64,000 bases of DNA from JACMLD01 sp038207265. GTDB lineage: Bacteria; Bacteroidota; Bacteroidia; Chitinophagales; Chitinophagaceae. The stretch spans positions 372,001 through 436,000 of the forward strand of contig JBBQZZ010000002.1 in the NCBI GenBank assembly GCA_038207265.1. Direction: 5' to 3'. Positions 1 through 8,649 of this stretch are shown here, in pieces. The notes under the pieces were generated by a model. That model made no database searches and was not told where the DNA came from. It saw only the letters and a list, made by a program, of their open reading frames with translations. A program made the translations under genes and the position numbers. Each line of letters opens with the position of its first letter. The first letter of the stretch is position 1.

Positions 1-159
1 GTTCTCATTTTGTTGCCGCTGTTTCCAATTCATATATACCCGGCGTTTGTCCATCATTAGTTTTGTCTCTACAATGGCATACATGCGTTGTACATCTATT
101 CCCTGTTTGATAAGAAGGGGATTGAAGAGCTTAACCAATTTCAAAATCCATTTGTCCAT
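1..159 (-). CDS. ABC transporter permease-like protein, N-terminal fragment (cut by window edge)
   Basis: Only the first 53 codons are in the window, starting at an ATG four bases after the stop of the ABC ATPase gene, so the two are almost certainly co-transcribed. The visible N-terminus (starting MDKWILKLVKLFNPLL) is basic and amphipathic and precedes any membrane segment. The position directly after an ABC-2-type ATPase suggests the membrane subunit of the same exporter. This is inferred from context; the fragment itself carries no diagnostic motif. Confidence 0.5.
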   Translation of the reverse strand, partial: MDKWILKLVKLFNPLLIKQGIDVQRMYAIVETKLMMDKRRVYMNWKQRQQNEN

Positions 160-163
160 ACCA

Positions 164-952
164 TCAGCTTTTCAGGATGTCTACGAATTGGCCCGCGGTA
201 GTGCCATGTTGCTCATCACCAGTAAGTGCCGTAAATATATTTTCCAGTGAACCGAGGTGAGCATTTGTTTTAAGTGATTCAAAAGTGCCATCCGCAATTA
301 CTTCGCCTTTATTAATAATAATGATCCGATCGCTTATTTTTTCAACTACATCCATAATATGAGAAGAATAAAAAATGGTTTTACCGGATTGTTTTAACTG
401 AGCCAGAATTTCTTTCACAAGGATAACCGCATTGGCATCCAAACCGCTCAATGGTTCATCCAGGAATATAATTTCCGGGTTATGTATCAGACCAGATATC
501 AGCAGTACTTTCTGTTTCATTCCCTTGCTGAAGCCGTTCATGCGCATAGAAGATTTATCTGCGAGTTCAAACAGGCGCAATAGTTCCATCGATTTTTTTT
601 CGATTGTTGCTTCTTCCAGTTGGTACAATTTGCCCACAAACCGCAGGTACTCCATCGGAGTTAATACGTCATATAAAGAGGCCTGTTCCGGAATATAACC
701 AATACGTTGTTTAATGGCCACAGGTTCTTTTCTTACATCCATATCCAGCAGCGTTGCAGCGCCTTCAAAGTCACTGATGATTCCTGTAAGAATTTTAATG
801 GTGGTACTTTTACCTGCGCCATTAGGGCCAATGTAACCTACAATCGTTCCCCTGTCAAATGAAAGATTGATGCCTTTTAGTACGTAATTGCCACTGTATT
901 GCTTTCGCACATCCTGCATTTGTATAATACTCATAGACACTTCGTGATTCAT
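164..952 (-). CDS. ABC transporter ATP-binding protein (ABC-2 exporter type)
   Basis: This 262-residue nucleotide-binding subunit would power export by the downstream membrane protein. The Walker A motif GPNGAGKST is at residues 42-50. The signature loop reads FSKGMKQK, the form usual in ABC-2/drug-exporter ATPases. Walker B is IIFLDEPLSGLD and the H-loop is SSHIMD. Length and motif order are normal for the family. A second in-frame ATG at 934 (MSIIQMQDV) would also fit the usual family N-terminus. The promoter at 963-994 leaves a leader of only a few bases before the first ATG and about 24 before the second. The substrate cannot be told from the sequence. Confidence 0.9.
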   Translation of the reverse strand: MNHEVSMSIIQMQDVRKQYSGNYVLKGINLSFDRGTIVGYIGPNGAGKSTTIKILTGIISDFEGAATLLDMDVRKEPVAIKQRIGYIPEQASLYDVLTPMEYLRFVGKLYQLEEATIEKKSMELLRLFELADKSSMRMNGFSKGMKQKVLLISGLIHNPEIIFLDEPLSGLDANAVILVKEILAQLKQSGKTIFYSSHIMDVVEKISDRIIIINKGEVIADGTFESLKTNAHLGSLENIFTALTGDEQHGTTAGQFVDILKS

Positions 953-962
953 TGTGAAAAGA

Positions 963-994
963 CGAAATTAACCTGCATTTGGAGGATTGACAAA
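963..994 (-). promoter_or_regulatory. Bacteroidota-type promoter of the ABC exporter operon
   Basis: On the minus strand a TTTG (991-994) is followed after exactly 20 bases by TAATTTCG (963-970), a one-base variant of the TAnnTTTG -7 element. It lies just upstream of the ATPase start. Element sequence, spacing and position all agree with the Bacteroidota housekeeping sigma consensus. Confidence 0.6.
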
Positions 995-1176
995 ACAATA
1001 AATGGAGCTAAATAATAATTGTTTTCCACCGCACGGCGAACATGCACAGCGGATCAACCATGTAAAACCAAAAAATTTATGAGATTGCAGTTGAGGAAAT
1101 AAAAAAGTTGAGTTCAGGCATAATGAAAAAGTGTGCGACGCAACGATGACGCCATAAAAAACAAATGCCCGGTTAT

Positions 1177-1205
1177 AAAAAAACCAGCAGTATGGATTGC
1201 TGGTT
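1177..1205 (-). terminator. Rho-independent terminator of the acyl-CoA dehydrogenase gene
   Basis: A perfect 8-bp stem (AACCAGCA / TGCTGGTT) with an 8-base loop spans 1182-1205. On the minus strand it is followed by a run of T. It sits 22 bases after the stop of the dehydrogenase gene. Confidence 0.8.
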
Positions 1206-1227
1206 CCTGATTTTCTCCAACCATAAA

Positions 1228-2382
1228 TTATTTAAGAATGGAACGGCTGATAACAATGCGCTGTACTTCACTGGTGCCCTCGTAGATCTGGGTAATCTTT
1301 GCATCCCGCATTAATCGTTCTACATGGTATTCTTTTACAAATCCATAACCGCCATGAACCTGCACCGCTTCTGTACTTACCCACATTGCTGTTTCAGACG
1401 CAAATACTTTGGCCATGGAAGAACTCAATGTATAATCTTGTTTCTGATCTTTTTCATAAGCAGCCTTCAGGCACAAAAGCCTTGAGGCTTCAATTCGGGT
1501 AGCCATGTCCGCTAGTTTAAACTGGATAATCTGGTGGTGCATGATTTCCTTGCCAAATGCCTTTCTTTCTTTAGCATATTTCAAAGACAATTCGTATGCG
1601 CCACTTGCAATGCCCAACGCCTGGCTGGCAATTCCAATGCGGCCCCCACTAAGCGTTTTCATGGCAAAGCTGAAACCAAAGCCATCATTGCCTATCCTGT
1701 TTTCTTTTGGCACTTTCACATCGTTGAACAAAATGCTGTGTGTATCGCTTCCACGGATTCCTAATTTGTTTTCTTTGGCACCTACAGCAACACCGGGCCA
1801 GCTTTTTTCCACAATGAATGCATTGATACCATGACTGCCTTTTGCAACAGCAGTTTGTGCAATTACGAGATAAACAGATGCGGAGTTGCCATTGGTGATC
1901 CAGTTTTTTGTGCCATTTAAAAGATAATAATCACCCTTATCTTCCGCAGTTGTTTTTTGGGAGGTAGCATCGCTGCCTGCTTCCGGTTCGCTTAGTAGAA
2001 ATGCACCAATGTATAATTCGCCGTCTTTGCGGCCCTGGGCCAGCGGGGTTAAATATTTTATTTTTTGTTCTTCAGAACCAAATGTTTCCAATCCCCAGCA
2101 TACAAGGCTATTGTTAACACTCATACAAACACTTACACTGGCATCAATTTTACTGATTTCTTCCATGGCCAGTACATAACTGATGGTATCCATACCGCTG
2201 CCGCCATATTTTGGATCTACCATCATACCCATAAAACCAAGCGCTGCCAGTTTCAGGATTTGTTCGCGTGGAAATTTTTGTAACTCATCTCTTTCAATAA
2301 CACCCGGCAGGCATTCCTGTTTCGCGAAATCACGGGCCGCTTTCTGAATCATTAAATGTTCTTCACTCAATTGAAAATGCAT
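1228..2382 (-). CDS. Acyl-CoA dehydrogenase
   Basis: This 384-residue FAD enzyme introduces the alpha-beta double bond into acyl-CoA during fatty acid or branched-chain amino acid breakdown. The N-terminal helical domain (MHFQLSEEHLMIQKAARDFA), the middle flavin-binding segment (LSEPEAGSDA, NGTKNWITNG) and the C-terminal domain are complete. The C-terminal IYEGTSEVQ holds the catalytic glutamate (residue 368), in the position used by short/medium-chain and butyryl-CoA enzymes. It is monocistronic, with its own promoter, a palindromic operator-like site and a terminator. Chain-length preference cannot be assigned. Confidence 0.95.
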   Translation of the reverse strand: MHFQLSEEHLMIQKAARDFAKQECLPGVIERDELQKFPREQILKLAALGFMGMMVDPKYGGSGMDTISYVLAMEEISKIDASVSVCMSVNNSLVCWGLETFGSEEQKIKYLTPLAQGRKDGELYIGAFLLSEPEAGSDATSQKTTAEDKGDYYLLNGTKNWITNGNSASVYLVIAQTAVAKGSHGINAFIVEKSWPGVAVGAKENKLGIRGSDTHSILFNDVKVPKENRIGNDGFGFSFAMKTLSGGRIGIASQALGIASGAYELSLKYAKERKAFGKEIMHHQIIQFKLADMATRIEASRLLCLKAAYEKDQKQDYTLSSSMAKVFASETAMWVSTEAVQVHGGYGFVKEYHVERLMRDAKITQIYEGTSEVQRIVISRSILK

Positions 2383-2402
2383 TGGCGTTTAATTAACGAG
2401 GG

Positions 2403-2434
2403 CAAAAATAAGAGAATCTGGTTAGTTTAACTAA
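2403..2434 (-). promoter_or_regulatory. Promoter of the acyl-CoA dehydrogenase gene
   Basis: On the minus strand TATTTTTG (2403-2410) is a perfect TAnnTTTG -7 element. It is preceded, after a 20-base spacer, by TTAG (2431-2434) at the -33 position, one mismatch from TTTG. The start codon lies about 20 bases downstream. Confidence 0.6.
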
Positions 2435-2435
2435 C
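2421..2435. promoter_or_regulatory. Palindromic operator candidate over the acyl-CoA dehydrogenase promoter
   Basis: GTTAGTTTAACTAAC is a perfect 7+1+7 inverted repeat. It covers the -33 element and part of the spacer of the dehydrogenase promoter, where a bound repressor would block RNA polymerase. Its size and symmetry fit a TetR-family site, but no regulator gene is adjacent. Confidence 0.5.
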
Positions 2436-2599
2436 GAGTGATAGTTTTATTTATAATTCTATCAAAGCATCCCGGGTTCCCCAGTTATTGTATATTATTC
2501 ATCAAATGATTTGTTCCCTTATGGTGGCCTGCATTTTAAGAAACTAATTGTAAAAGCATAATAAAACTCTTTCCTATCTTCAGTTCATAACCTGCATAC

Positions 2600-4027
2600 A
2601 TGAACGAGCAGCCTCAGCTAAAGAAAAGTATTGGTCTCTGGTCGGCCGTATCAATCATTGTTGGAGGTATCATTGCTTCCGGTGTATTTATGAAACCCGC
2701 TACCATGGCGGAACAAACCGCTTCACCTGTGTGGTTGGCCGTGATCTGGATTGTGGCTGGAATTTTTTCATTGTTTGGCGGTCTGATTTATGCTGAAGTG
2801 GGAGCGATGTTGCCTGAAACGGGCGGACAGTATGTTTACTTCCGTTACATGTATGGAAAATTTGTAGCTTTTATCTATGGCTGGTCTGCTTTTGCCGCTA
2901 TCAACACCGCTTCTGTAGCAGCCATTGCGTTTGTTTGTGCCCAATACACAGATTTCTTTTTACACCTGCCAAGGCTAAGCGCTGTTACGGAGCAATCGCT
3001 GGTTCTGCATATACCCTTGCTTGGTAATTTATATCCCTTACAAAACCTTGGGGTAAAAGCACTGGCAATTCTTTTAGTGACGGGTCTTACTGTTCTGAAC
3101 TATATCAGCGTTCGTGCAGGTAATGCATTACAAGTTATTTCAACATTGGTGAAAGTGCTGGTAATGGCGTTGCTCGTTTTCGGTATTTTTTTTTCCGGCA
3201 ATGGATCTGTAAACAATTTTATGGATGCACCACATCCAAAACACGGAATGAGTTTATTAAGTGGACTGGTAGCTGCATTAACAGGTGCGTTTATGGCGTA
3301 TGACGGGTGGATCAATATCACTTTTGTAGGAGGAGAAATCCGCAACCCGCAAAAAGTAATTCCCAAAAGTTTGTTGATTGGTTTGTTTGCCTGTATTGCA
3401 GTGTATGTGTTGGTTAACCAGGCTTATCTGTATGTATTGCCAATAGATAAAGTAGCCGTTTCTACACTGGTGGCTTCTGATGCCATTGCAGTAGCCCTTG
3501 GAAAAACAAGTGGCGCGATAGTAGCCGCCCTGATTGTCATTTGTACTTTTGGCGCTATCAATGCCAATGTAATGGCGACAGCACGGGTTACTTATGCAAT
3601 GGGTAAGGACAAAGTTTTTGCAACCTGGACCGGCAAAGATCATCCGCGTTACCAGACACCGGGTAACGCGCTATGGTTGCACGGTGCGTGGACTTCGATA
3701 CTCATTATGAGCGGGTCTTTCGATATGCTGGCAGACATGTTCACTTTTGTTTCCTGGGTTGCGTACCTGCTGGGGGCAATCGGAATATTTATTCTGCGGA
3801 AAAAAATGCCGGATCGAACGCGTCCATACAGAGTGTGGGGATATCCGTTAGTTCCGATACTTTTTATATTGTTTGCATCTTTTTATGTGGTGAGTACCGT
3901 GTGGAACGATATCAACAATTATATACAAGGTAAAACGCCTGTCATCAATTCGGTTTTAGGATTGGCCATTGCAGCATTGGGTATTCCACTGTACTGGTAT
4001 TTTAATAAACGAAAGGAAAATCAGTAA
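2600..4027 (+). CDS. APC-family amino acid permease
   Basis: This 475-residue polytopic membrane protein is predicted to carry amino acids by proton symport or exchange. The N-terminal GLWSAVSIIVGGIIASGVF matches the first helix and substrate-binding glycine loop of the APC superfamily (LAT/SteT-like). About twelve hydrophobic segments follow, ending in a short charged tail (NKRKENQ). The length is normal. It is transcribed alone, divergently from the dehydrogenase. The substrate is unknown; LAT-like members carry neutral or branched amino acids, which is only suggestive here. Confidence 0.9.
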   Translation: MNEQPQLKKSIGLWSAVSIIVGGIIASGVFMKPATMAEQTASPVWLAVIWIVAGIFSLFGGLIYAEVGAMLPETGGQYVYFRYMYGKFVAFIYGWSAFAAINTASVAAIAFVCAQYTDFFLHLPRLSAVTEQSLVLHIPLLGNLYPLQNLGVKALAILLVTGLTVLNYISVRAGNALQVISTLVKVLVMALLVFGIFFSGNGSVNNFMDAPHPKHGMSLLSGLVAALTGAFMAYDGWINITFVGGEIRNPQKVIPKSLLIGLFACIAVYVLVNQAYLYVLPIDKVAVSTLVASDAIAVALGKTSGAIVAALIVICTFGAINANVMATARVTYAMGKDKVFATWTGKDHPRYQTPGNALWLHGAWTSILIMSGSFDMLADMFTFVSWVAYLLGAIGIFILRKKMPDRTRPYRVWGYPLVPILFILFASFYVVSTVWNDINNYIQGKTPVINSVLGLAIAALGIPLYWYFNKRKENQ

Positions 4028-4120
4028 TGGTCCGGTTATCAGTATTTCAAACCAGGCCCATTGCTCCCTGCCCCGGACAAACTAAATTGATTCGTCATTC
4101 GTATATCAGCCAAAAAGATC

Positions 4121-4834
4121 TTGAAAAAAATAGTAATATTTTGCTTTGTTATTTTACCCATTGTGGAATTCAGGGCACAAAGCGGTTTCGTTTCTATAAA
4201 AGCAGGTGAAATGCTAACTAATTACTCAGATACTATCAAAACATGGCTGGCATTGGGGGATTCTTATACCATTGGTGAATCAGTATTGGAAACAGACCGC
4301 TATCCTATACAAACGACTAAATTATTAAACGAAGCGGGAGTTGAATGTGCAAAACCTGAAATCATTGCTACTACCGGCTGGACCACGAAAGATTTATTGA
4401 ATGCCATACAAAGTAAATCTGAAAAGACAGCTTATTCCATTGTGAGTTTATTAATTGGCGTCAATAACCAATACCAGGGTCTCAGCCTGGATGAATACAG
4501 GAAAGAATTCACCATTTTATTAAAGCGTTCGATTGAATTTACCGGCAATAATGCTTCGCATGTTTTTGTAATATCAATACCAGACTATTCCGTTACGCCT
4601 TTTGCCCGGCAAATGAACAGATCGAAAATTGCCGGGGAAATTGATGCGTTTAATGCAGCCAACAAAGAGATAGCGGAACAATTTAAAGTCGTTTATATTA
4701 ATATTACAGATCTTTCACGCAAAGCTGCTACAGATACTGGCCTGGTTGCAGCAGATGGATTGCATTTCTCCGGAAAAGCATACCTGGAATGGTCGCGTTT
4801 ACTTGCTCCTGCCATAGAACATACATTCAAATAA
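4121..4834 (+). CDS. SGNH/GDSL-family hydrolase
   Basis: This 237-residue lipase/esterase-type hydrolase has block I LALGDSYTIGE with the nucleophile serine, a block III-like LLIGVNNQY with the Gly and Asn of the oxyanion hole, and block V DGLHFSGKAY with the catalytic Asp and His. The start shown is TTG (KKIVIFCFVILPIVEF), which gives a plausible signal peptide and an envelope location. The next in-frame ATG, at 4211, would remove the signal and give a cytoplasmic enzyme. The substrate is unknown (acyl esters, perhaps of carbohydrate or lipid). Confidence 0.85.
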   Translation: MKKIVIFCFVILPIVEFRAQSGFVSIKAGEMLTNYSDTIKTWLALGDSYTIGESVLETDRYPIQTTKLLNEAGVECAKPEIIATTGWTTKDLLNAIQSKSEKTAYSIVSLLIGVNNQYQGLSLDEYRKEFTILLKRSIEFTGNNASHVFVISIPDYSVTPFARQMNRSKIAGEIDAFNAANKEIAEQFKVVYINITDLSRKAATDTGLVAADGLHFSGKAYLEWSRLLAPAIEHTFK

Positions 4835-4852
4835 TTTTCTTTTTGACTGGAA

Positions 4853-4884
4853 ATTGTAATTACTTCTGCTTTTATGTATGTTTG
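4853..4884 (+). promoter_or_regulatory. Promoter of the DUF3472-FKBP gene
   Basis: ATTG (4853-4856) is followed after 20 bases by TATGTTTG (4877-4884), a perfect TAnnTTTG -7 element. The start codon is 19 bases downstream. Confidence 0.6.
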
Positions 4885-4903
4885 GCCATTTTAACGCAAT
4901 GAT

Positions 4904-6580
4904 ATGCACGTCATGAAAGCAATCTTTCCCGTTGTACTTGTGTTTATTTGTTGTTTTGCTGCCAGGGCACAGGTAACCATACCAGGATTTACCGGTTATG
5001 CAGTGCCGGTAGAAACCAGCTCAGAGGAAGATGAAAGTGTTCTTTTTAATGAAAAAAACGGGCTGCAGAACTGGACCAATACCAGGCAACAATTGCAATA
5101 TTTTGTCAATCTTAAAAACAGGGGAGTACTGACGCTTTCAATTGATGCAAAAAATAATACTGCAGGAAACAAAATCAAAATAGAACTGGCCCAAAAAAGT
5201 TTTGTTCTTGTTGTGCCACAAAGCAAATGGTACAAAAAAATAGTGGTGGGTTCTGTTAGCATTCAGCATTCGGGTTTTTATTCAATAAAAGTTACTGCCA
5301 TAAAAAAGACAGGGAAATTTATTGCGGATATCCGGTCATTTGGATTGACTGGCCCGGCAACGAAGGATATTCAATTCAACAGTAAAACCAGGCGTAATGC
5401 AGCTTCAGTTCATTTGCTGTATCCTATTCCGGATACTTCCAGCGCTGTGATGTTTTACAACGAGATCACGATACCAAAAGACGCGGATTTGTTACATACT
5501 TATTATATGGCCTGCGGATTTAGCAGGGGTTATTTTGGCATACAGGTAAACAGTGCAACGGAGCGTAGAATTATATTTTCTGTATGGGATTCGGGCAAAG
5601 AAGCTGCTGATAGAAATAAGGTATCTGAAGAAGATAAGGTGCAATTGTTTGGCAAAGGTTCCGATGTAATAGCCGAAGGATTTGGAAACGAGGGAACGGG
5701 TGGTCATAGTCACTGGGTATATAACTGGAAAGCGGGCGAGACCTATAAATTTTTGGTAACAGCATTACCAGACAGCGCCAGTAACACAACTATTTATACT
5801 GGTTATTTTTTTATTCCTGCGTTACAGAAATGGAAACTGATTGCTGCGTTCAAGGCACCAAAGGACAATCATTATTTAACTGGCTTGTATTCATTCGTTG
5901 AAAATTTCTGGGGTGTTAACGGGCAATTATACCGTAAAGCATTGTTCGGAAATCAATGGATAAGAAACGAAAACGGCGCATGGCATGAACTCACTGCGGC
6001 AAAATTTTCGTATGATGCTACGGGTAAGGCCCGCGACAGGTTAGATTATGGAGGAGGATGCGAAAATGGAAAATTCTATTTGTGGAATGGCGGTTTTCAA
6101 CCGGCTGATGCCCAACCAGGGGATGTGTTCCTTCGAAAGGGCACCGGTGAGCGTCCTGTAATTGATTTGTATAGAAACGTAGATAGCCTTAAACAATCCG
6201 GAACAGATCATCAGCTGATTGCAGAAGCAGTCGCGGCAGGAAAAACGGACACTACCGCTTCCGTCAACGGTGTGTATTACACAATTTTGAAAGAAGGAAC
6301 GGGTTTACCGGTAGCTGTAACCGATACCGTGGTTGCATTCTATAAAGGTTCATTATTAAATGGAGAAATATTTGATCAGACAAAAGACAAACCCGCTACA
6401 TTTCCACTCAATAAGTTAATCAAAGGTTGGCAGATAGGATTGCCTGTTTGCAAAGTGGGGGGTAAAATACATTTGATTATTCCATCGGCGCTGGCATATA
6501 GTATCCGAACCCGTTCGCCTCAAATTCCTCCAAATAGTGTTTTGGTATTTGATATTGAAGTAGTGGATGTGAAGCATTAG
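4904..6580 (+). CDS. Secreted DUF5077/DUF3472 protein with C-terminal FKBP-type peptidyl-prolyl isomerase domain
   Basis: A 558-residue exported protein. A signal peptide (MKAIFPVVLVFICCFAARAQ, from the second ATG at 4913) is followed by a DUF5077-like N-terminal region (about 25-150) and a DUF3472 region (about 170-410). The latter includes GGHSHWVYNWKAG, which resembles lectin-like domains of carbohydrate-associated proteins. After a linker, residues 445-558 form an FKBP fold (YTILKEGTG, VAFYKGSLLNGEIFDQT, LIKGWQIGLP, PPNSVLVFDIEVVDV). The FKBP part is the part that can be named by function. How it serves the DUF3472 part is unknown; it may fold it or work on a shared periplasmic target. 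Confidence 0.8.
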   Translation: MHVMKAIFPVVLVFICCFAARAQVTIPGFTGYAVPVETSSEEDESVLFNEKNGLQNWTNTRQQLQYFVNLKNRGVLTLSIDAKNNTAGNKIKIELAQKSFVLVVPQSKWYKKIVVGSVSIQHSGFYSIKVTAIKKTGKFIADIRSFGLTGPATKDIQFNSKTRRNAASVHLLYPIPDTSSAVMFYNEITIPKDADLLHTYYMACGFSRGYFGIQVNSATERRIIFSVWDSGKEAADRNKVSEEDKVQLFGKGSDVIAEGFGNEGTGGHSHWVYNWKAGETYKFLVTALPDSASNTTIYTGYFFIPALQKWKLIAAFKAPKDNHYLTGLYSFVENFWGVNGQLYRKALFGNQWIRNENGAWHELTAAKFSYDATGKARDRLDYGGGCENGKFYLWNGGFQPADAQPGDVFLRKGTGERPVIDLYRNVDSLKQSGTDHQLIAEAVAAGKTDTTASVNGVYYTILKEGTGLPVAVTDTVVAFYKGSLLNGEIFDQTKDKPATFPLNKLIKGWQIGLPVCKVGGKIHLIIPSALAYSIRTRSPQIPPNSVLVFDIEVVDVKH

Positions 6581-6653
6581 TTGACTGAGTGGAAACTATA
6601 AAATTAAAATGATCAATTTTTAAGTCAGTGATATATCAATTGAAAGAATACTT

Positions 6654-7157
6654 TCACCTGGTCAGTATTTGAATGATATCGCCATGTTGCGGAAATTCAT
6701 CCATAAGTTTTTGACGGTCTCCCAATTCAAAATCTGCGAAATCAAAACCTGGTGAAACTGTACATCCAACCAGGGAATAATTACCGCCCTTTTTTATTTG
6801 CGAGCCAAACCAGCTTCCTGCTTTTACTACACATTGAAAAGATTCATTGTTATGGGGGTTGTTGCCAAGAAGATGCGCTGTCAGATTTCCTGCTGAATTT
6901 ATTTCATAAACAATCAAAGGATCTCCATAATAGAAATGCCAGAGTTCGTCCGCCGCAATGCGGTGCATAGCGGAAAATTGTTCTTGCTCCAGTAAAAAAT
7001 AAATAGCCGTACCTACCGGCCGGTCTCCATGAAACTGTGCAGGTAAATTTTTTTGAGCAATAGTGAGTGCCGAGGAATAAGTGCTGCAATAGGAACCGCC
7101 TTCAATGTGACTCGTCAGGTTTAATCTTTCTATCCAGTATGCTGCTGTTAGCGCCAT
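6654..7157 (-). CDS. DUF985 (Cupin_5) family protein
   Basis: A 167-residue single-domain cupin. The N-terminal AYWIERLNLTSHIEGGSYC and the core AIYFLLEQEQFSAMHRIAADELWHFYYGDPL carry the family pattern, including the cupin His/Glu positions. The later LVGCTVSPGFDFADFEL segment is typical of DUF985. Family members are small sugar-epimerase-like beta barrels of uncertain function. The start is 8 bases after the stop of the HU-like gene, so the two form an operon. Confidence 0.85.
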   Translation of the reverse strand: MALTAAYWIERLNLTSHIEGGSYCSTYSSALTIAQKNLPAQFHGDRPVGTAIYFLLEQEQFSAMHRIAADELWHFYYGDPLIVYEINSAGNLTAHLLGNNPHNNESFQCVVKAGSWFGSQIKKGGNYSLVGCTVSPGFDFADFELGDRQKLMDEFPQHGDIIQILTR

Positions 7158-7165
7158 AAAAATAC

Positions 7166-8146
7166 CTAATGAGCTATTTTAACTTTCATCTTTTTTGTTC
7201 CATAGTACCATACATTGAGAGAGTCTTTGTAACGGAGGGTGTCTGCAGCAACGCATGGCACCATCATAAATATGTTGAAGTTGACAGAATCTTTTGTTTC
7301 CATCTGAATTTTATGGTACACTTTTAAAACGCTCATATCTTTTATCTGGTTATAACGTTGAAGGGCACGTGTTTTCTTATCTGTGCTTTCAAAAATAAAT
7401 TTATATATACCATCTGTATTGGAAGCTGGGGCTATAGTGGCAGTGATTGTTTGTTTCACTGGAACTGTTGAAATACTGTCTTTTTTTTCAGCAGTGGAAT
7501 TGTTTGATATTGTATTGGTATCGGTGAGGTTGTTTTTTACAACCTGGGTGTCTGGTAAACTGGTATTCGTGTTTTCAATGCTAACCAGTTGATCATCATC
7601 GGTATTTTTATTATATAAGTAATAGCCGCCCCAGCCAATCAATGCGATTGTAGCAAGTATGCCAAAAACCAGCAATAATTTAACTGGGTTAATGCCGATC
7701 CCCTTATTTTCCTTTTCATCTGCAAATGTTGATTTTCTTTTTGGCTCTCCATATCTTTCAGCAGTTTCTTCTGCTTTTAACGGTACTGCAGTTCCCGCAT
7801 TAAAACTAAAAGTGCCATCTTTGTTTTTTTGCAGGGTGCCGATGCCTTCAAAATAAAATGGTTTACCAATGTTGAGAAACTGGTGGGCCAGTTCCACATA
7901 CGAATCAAGATCGGCTTCGGCTAAGGCTTTCATCTTGCCGGTTTCATTTTTGATGTATTCTATCAATGAATCATCCAGGAGGGCAGATGGTTTTGATTCA
8001 AAAGAGACGCCTTCAATCTGGGTCTTAACTTTTGCGCTTTCGTCAGGAAAAACAGCATGTTCATCGAGGGTAAATATGCCAATGCCATAAAGTGATAGGC
8101 GTTTGTACTTGTAAAGGTATTGGGCTAGCAGGTTATCAACTTTCAA
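7166..8146 (-). CDS. HU-CCDC81-like domain protein with one membrane segment
   Basis: A 326-residue protein. Residues 1-120 resemble the bacterial CCDC81-type HU domain (LLAQYLYKYKRLSLYGIGIFTL, then FYFEGIGTLQKNKDGTFSF), a divergent HU/IHF fold found in Bacteroidota. One transmembrane helix follows at about 156-177 (VKLLLVFGILATIALIGWGG), then a Ser/Thr/Asn-rich linker and a C-terminal domain of about 80 residues (IYKFIFESTDKKTRALQRYN) that looks SPOR-like. The predicted topology is HU domain in the cytoplasm and C-terminus in the periplasm. This layout suggests a link between the cytoplasm and the cell wall, which is inference. Confidence 0.7.
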   Translation of the reverse strand: MKVDNLLAQYLYKYKRLSLYGIGIFTLDEHAVFPDESAKVKTQIEGVSFESKPSALLDDSLIEYIKNETGKMKALAEADLDSYVELAHQFLNIGKPFYFEGIGTLQKNKDGTFSFNAGTAVPLKAEETAERYGEPKRKSTFADEKENKGIGINPVKLLLVFGILATIALIGWGGYYLYNKNTDDDQLVSIENTNTSLPDTQVVKNNLTDTNTISNNSTAEKKDSISTVPVKQTITATIAPASNTDGIYKFIFESTDKKTRALQRYNQIKDMSVLKVYHKIQMETKDSVNFNIFMMVPCVAADTLRYKDSLNVWYYGTKKMKVKIAH

Positions 8147-8165
8147 GGTAATTGGGTTTTAACTC

Positions 8166-8196
8166 CCAAATTACAAATAAATCGCTGGCTTGCAAA
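8166..8196 (-). promoter_or_regulatory. Promoter of the HU-like/DUF985 operon
   Basis: On the minus strand TTTG (8193-8196), a 19-base spacer and TAATTTGG (8166-8173), one mismatch from TAnnTTTG. The start codon is 20 bases further on. Confidence 0.5.
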
Positions 8197-8236
8197 CATC
8201 GAGGAAGAATTGCTACTTCCTTCCATTGTCAAGCTG

Positions 8237-8244
8237 TATTTTTG
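8237..8244 (+). promoter_or_regulatory. -7 element of the small membrane protein gene
   Basis: TATTTTTG, a perfect TAnnTTTG element, ends only 7 bases before the ATG at 8252. It lies inside the longer possible reading frame (ATG 8210), which argues that 8252 is the true start. No clear -33 element at the normal spacing was seen. Confidence 0.5.
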
Positions 8245-8251
8245 CCATAAT

Positions 8252-8611
8252 ATGTCAATGCTTACACAAGAGGAAGAACGGTTTATTGCGTACTGGCAGA
8301 AAAACAGGGACAAACAGAAAAAATATTTTCATCAATTGTTGATTGGCCTGCCACTGGGGTTGTTATTTGCGATTCCTATCATCCTCAATTTTTCAACTGG
8401 TTGGGATAAGCGTGCCAGCATGTGGGCACGCGGACATTCAGATGACAATACAGTTACCGTACTCATTATTGCCGTCGTATTAATTGCAGTATTTGTTGCT
8501 ATTTTCTCAAAAAGGCATAAATGGGAAATGTATGAGCAGCAGTATCAGGAATTGATTAGTAAAAGAGATAATACTAAATTTCGGGATAAGGGAGATAGTC
8601 CGCCAGAATAA
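8252..8611 (+). CDS. Small membrane protein of unknown function
   Basis: This 119-residue protein (MSMLTQEEERFIAYWQKNR) starts with a charged amphipathic helix. It has two hydrophobic segments (LLIGLPLGLLFAIPIIL and VLIIAVVLIAVFVAIF) separated by a polar loop, and a basic/charged C-terminal tail that probably lies in the cytoplasm. No catalytic motif is visible and the family is not recognised. An upstream ATG at 8210 would add 14 residues, but the promoter element lies inside that extension. It is transcribed divergently from the HU-like operon. Confidence 0.75.
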   Translation: MSMLTQEEERFIAYWQKNRDKQKKYFHQLLIGLPLGLLFAIPIILNFSTGWDKRASMWARGHSDDNTVTVLIIAVVLIAVFVAIFSKRHKWEMYEQQYQELISKRDNTKFRDKGDSPPE

Positions 8612-8649
8612 GCAGCACTTTATCCCTTTATAAAGTCTTTTAAGTAGAT

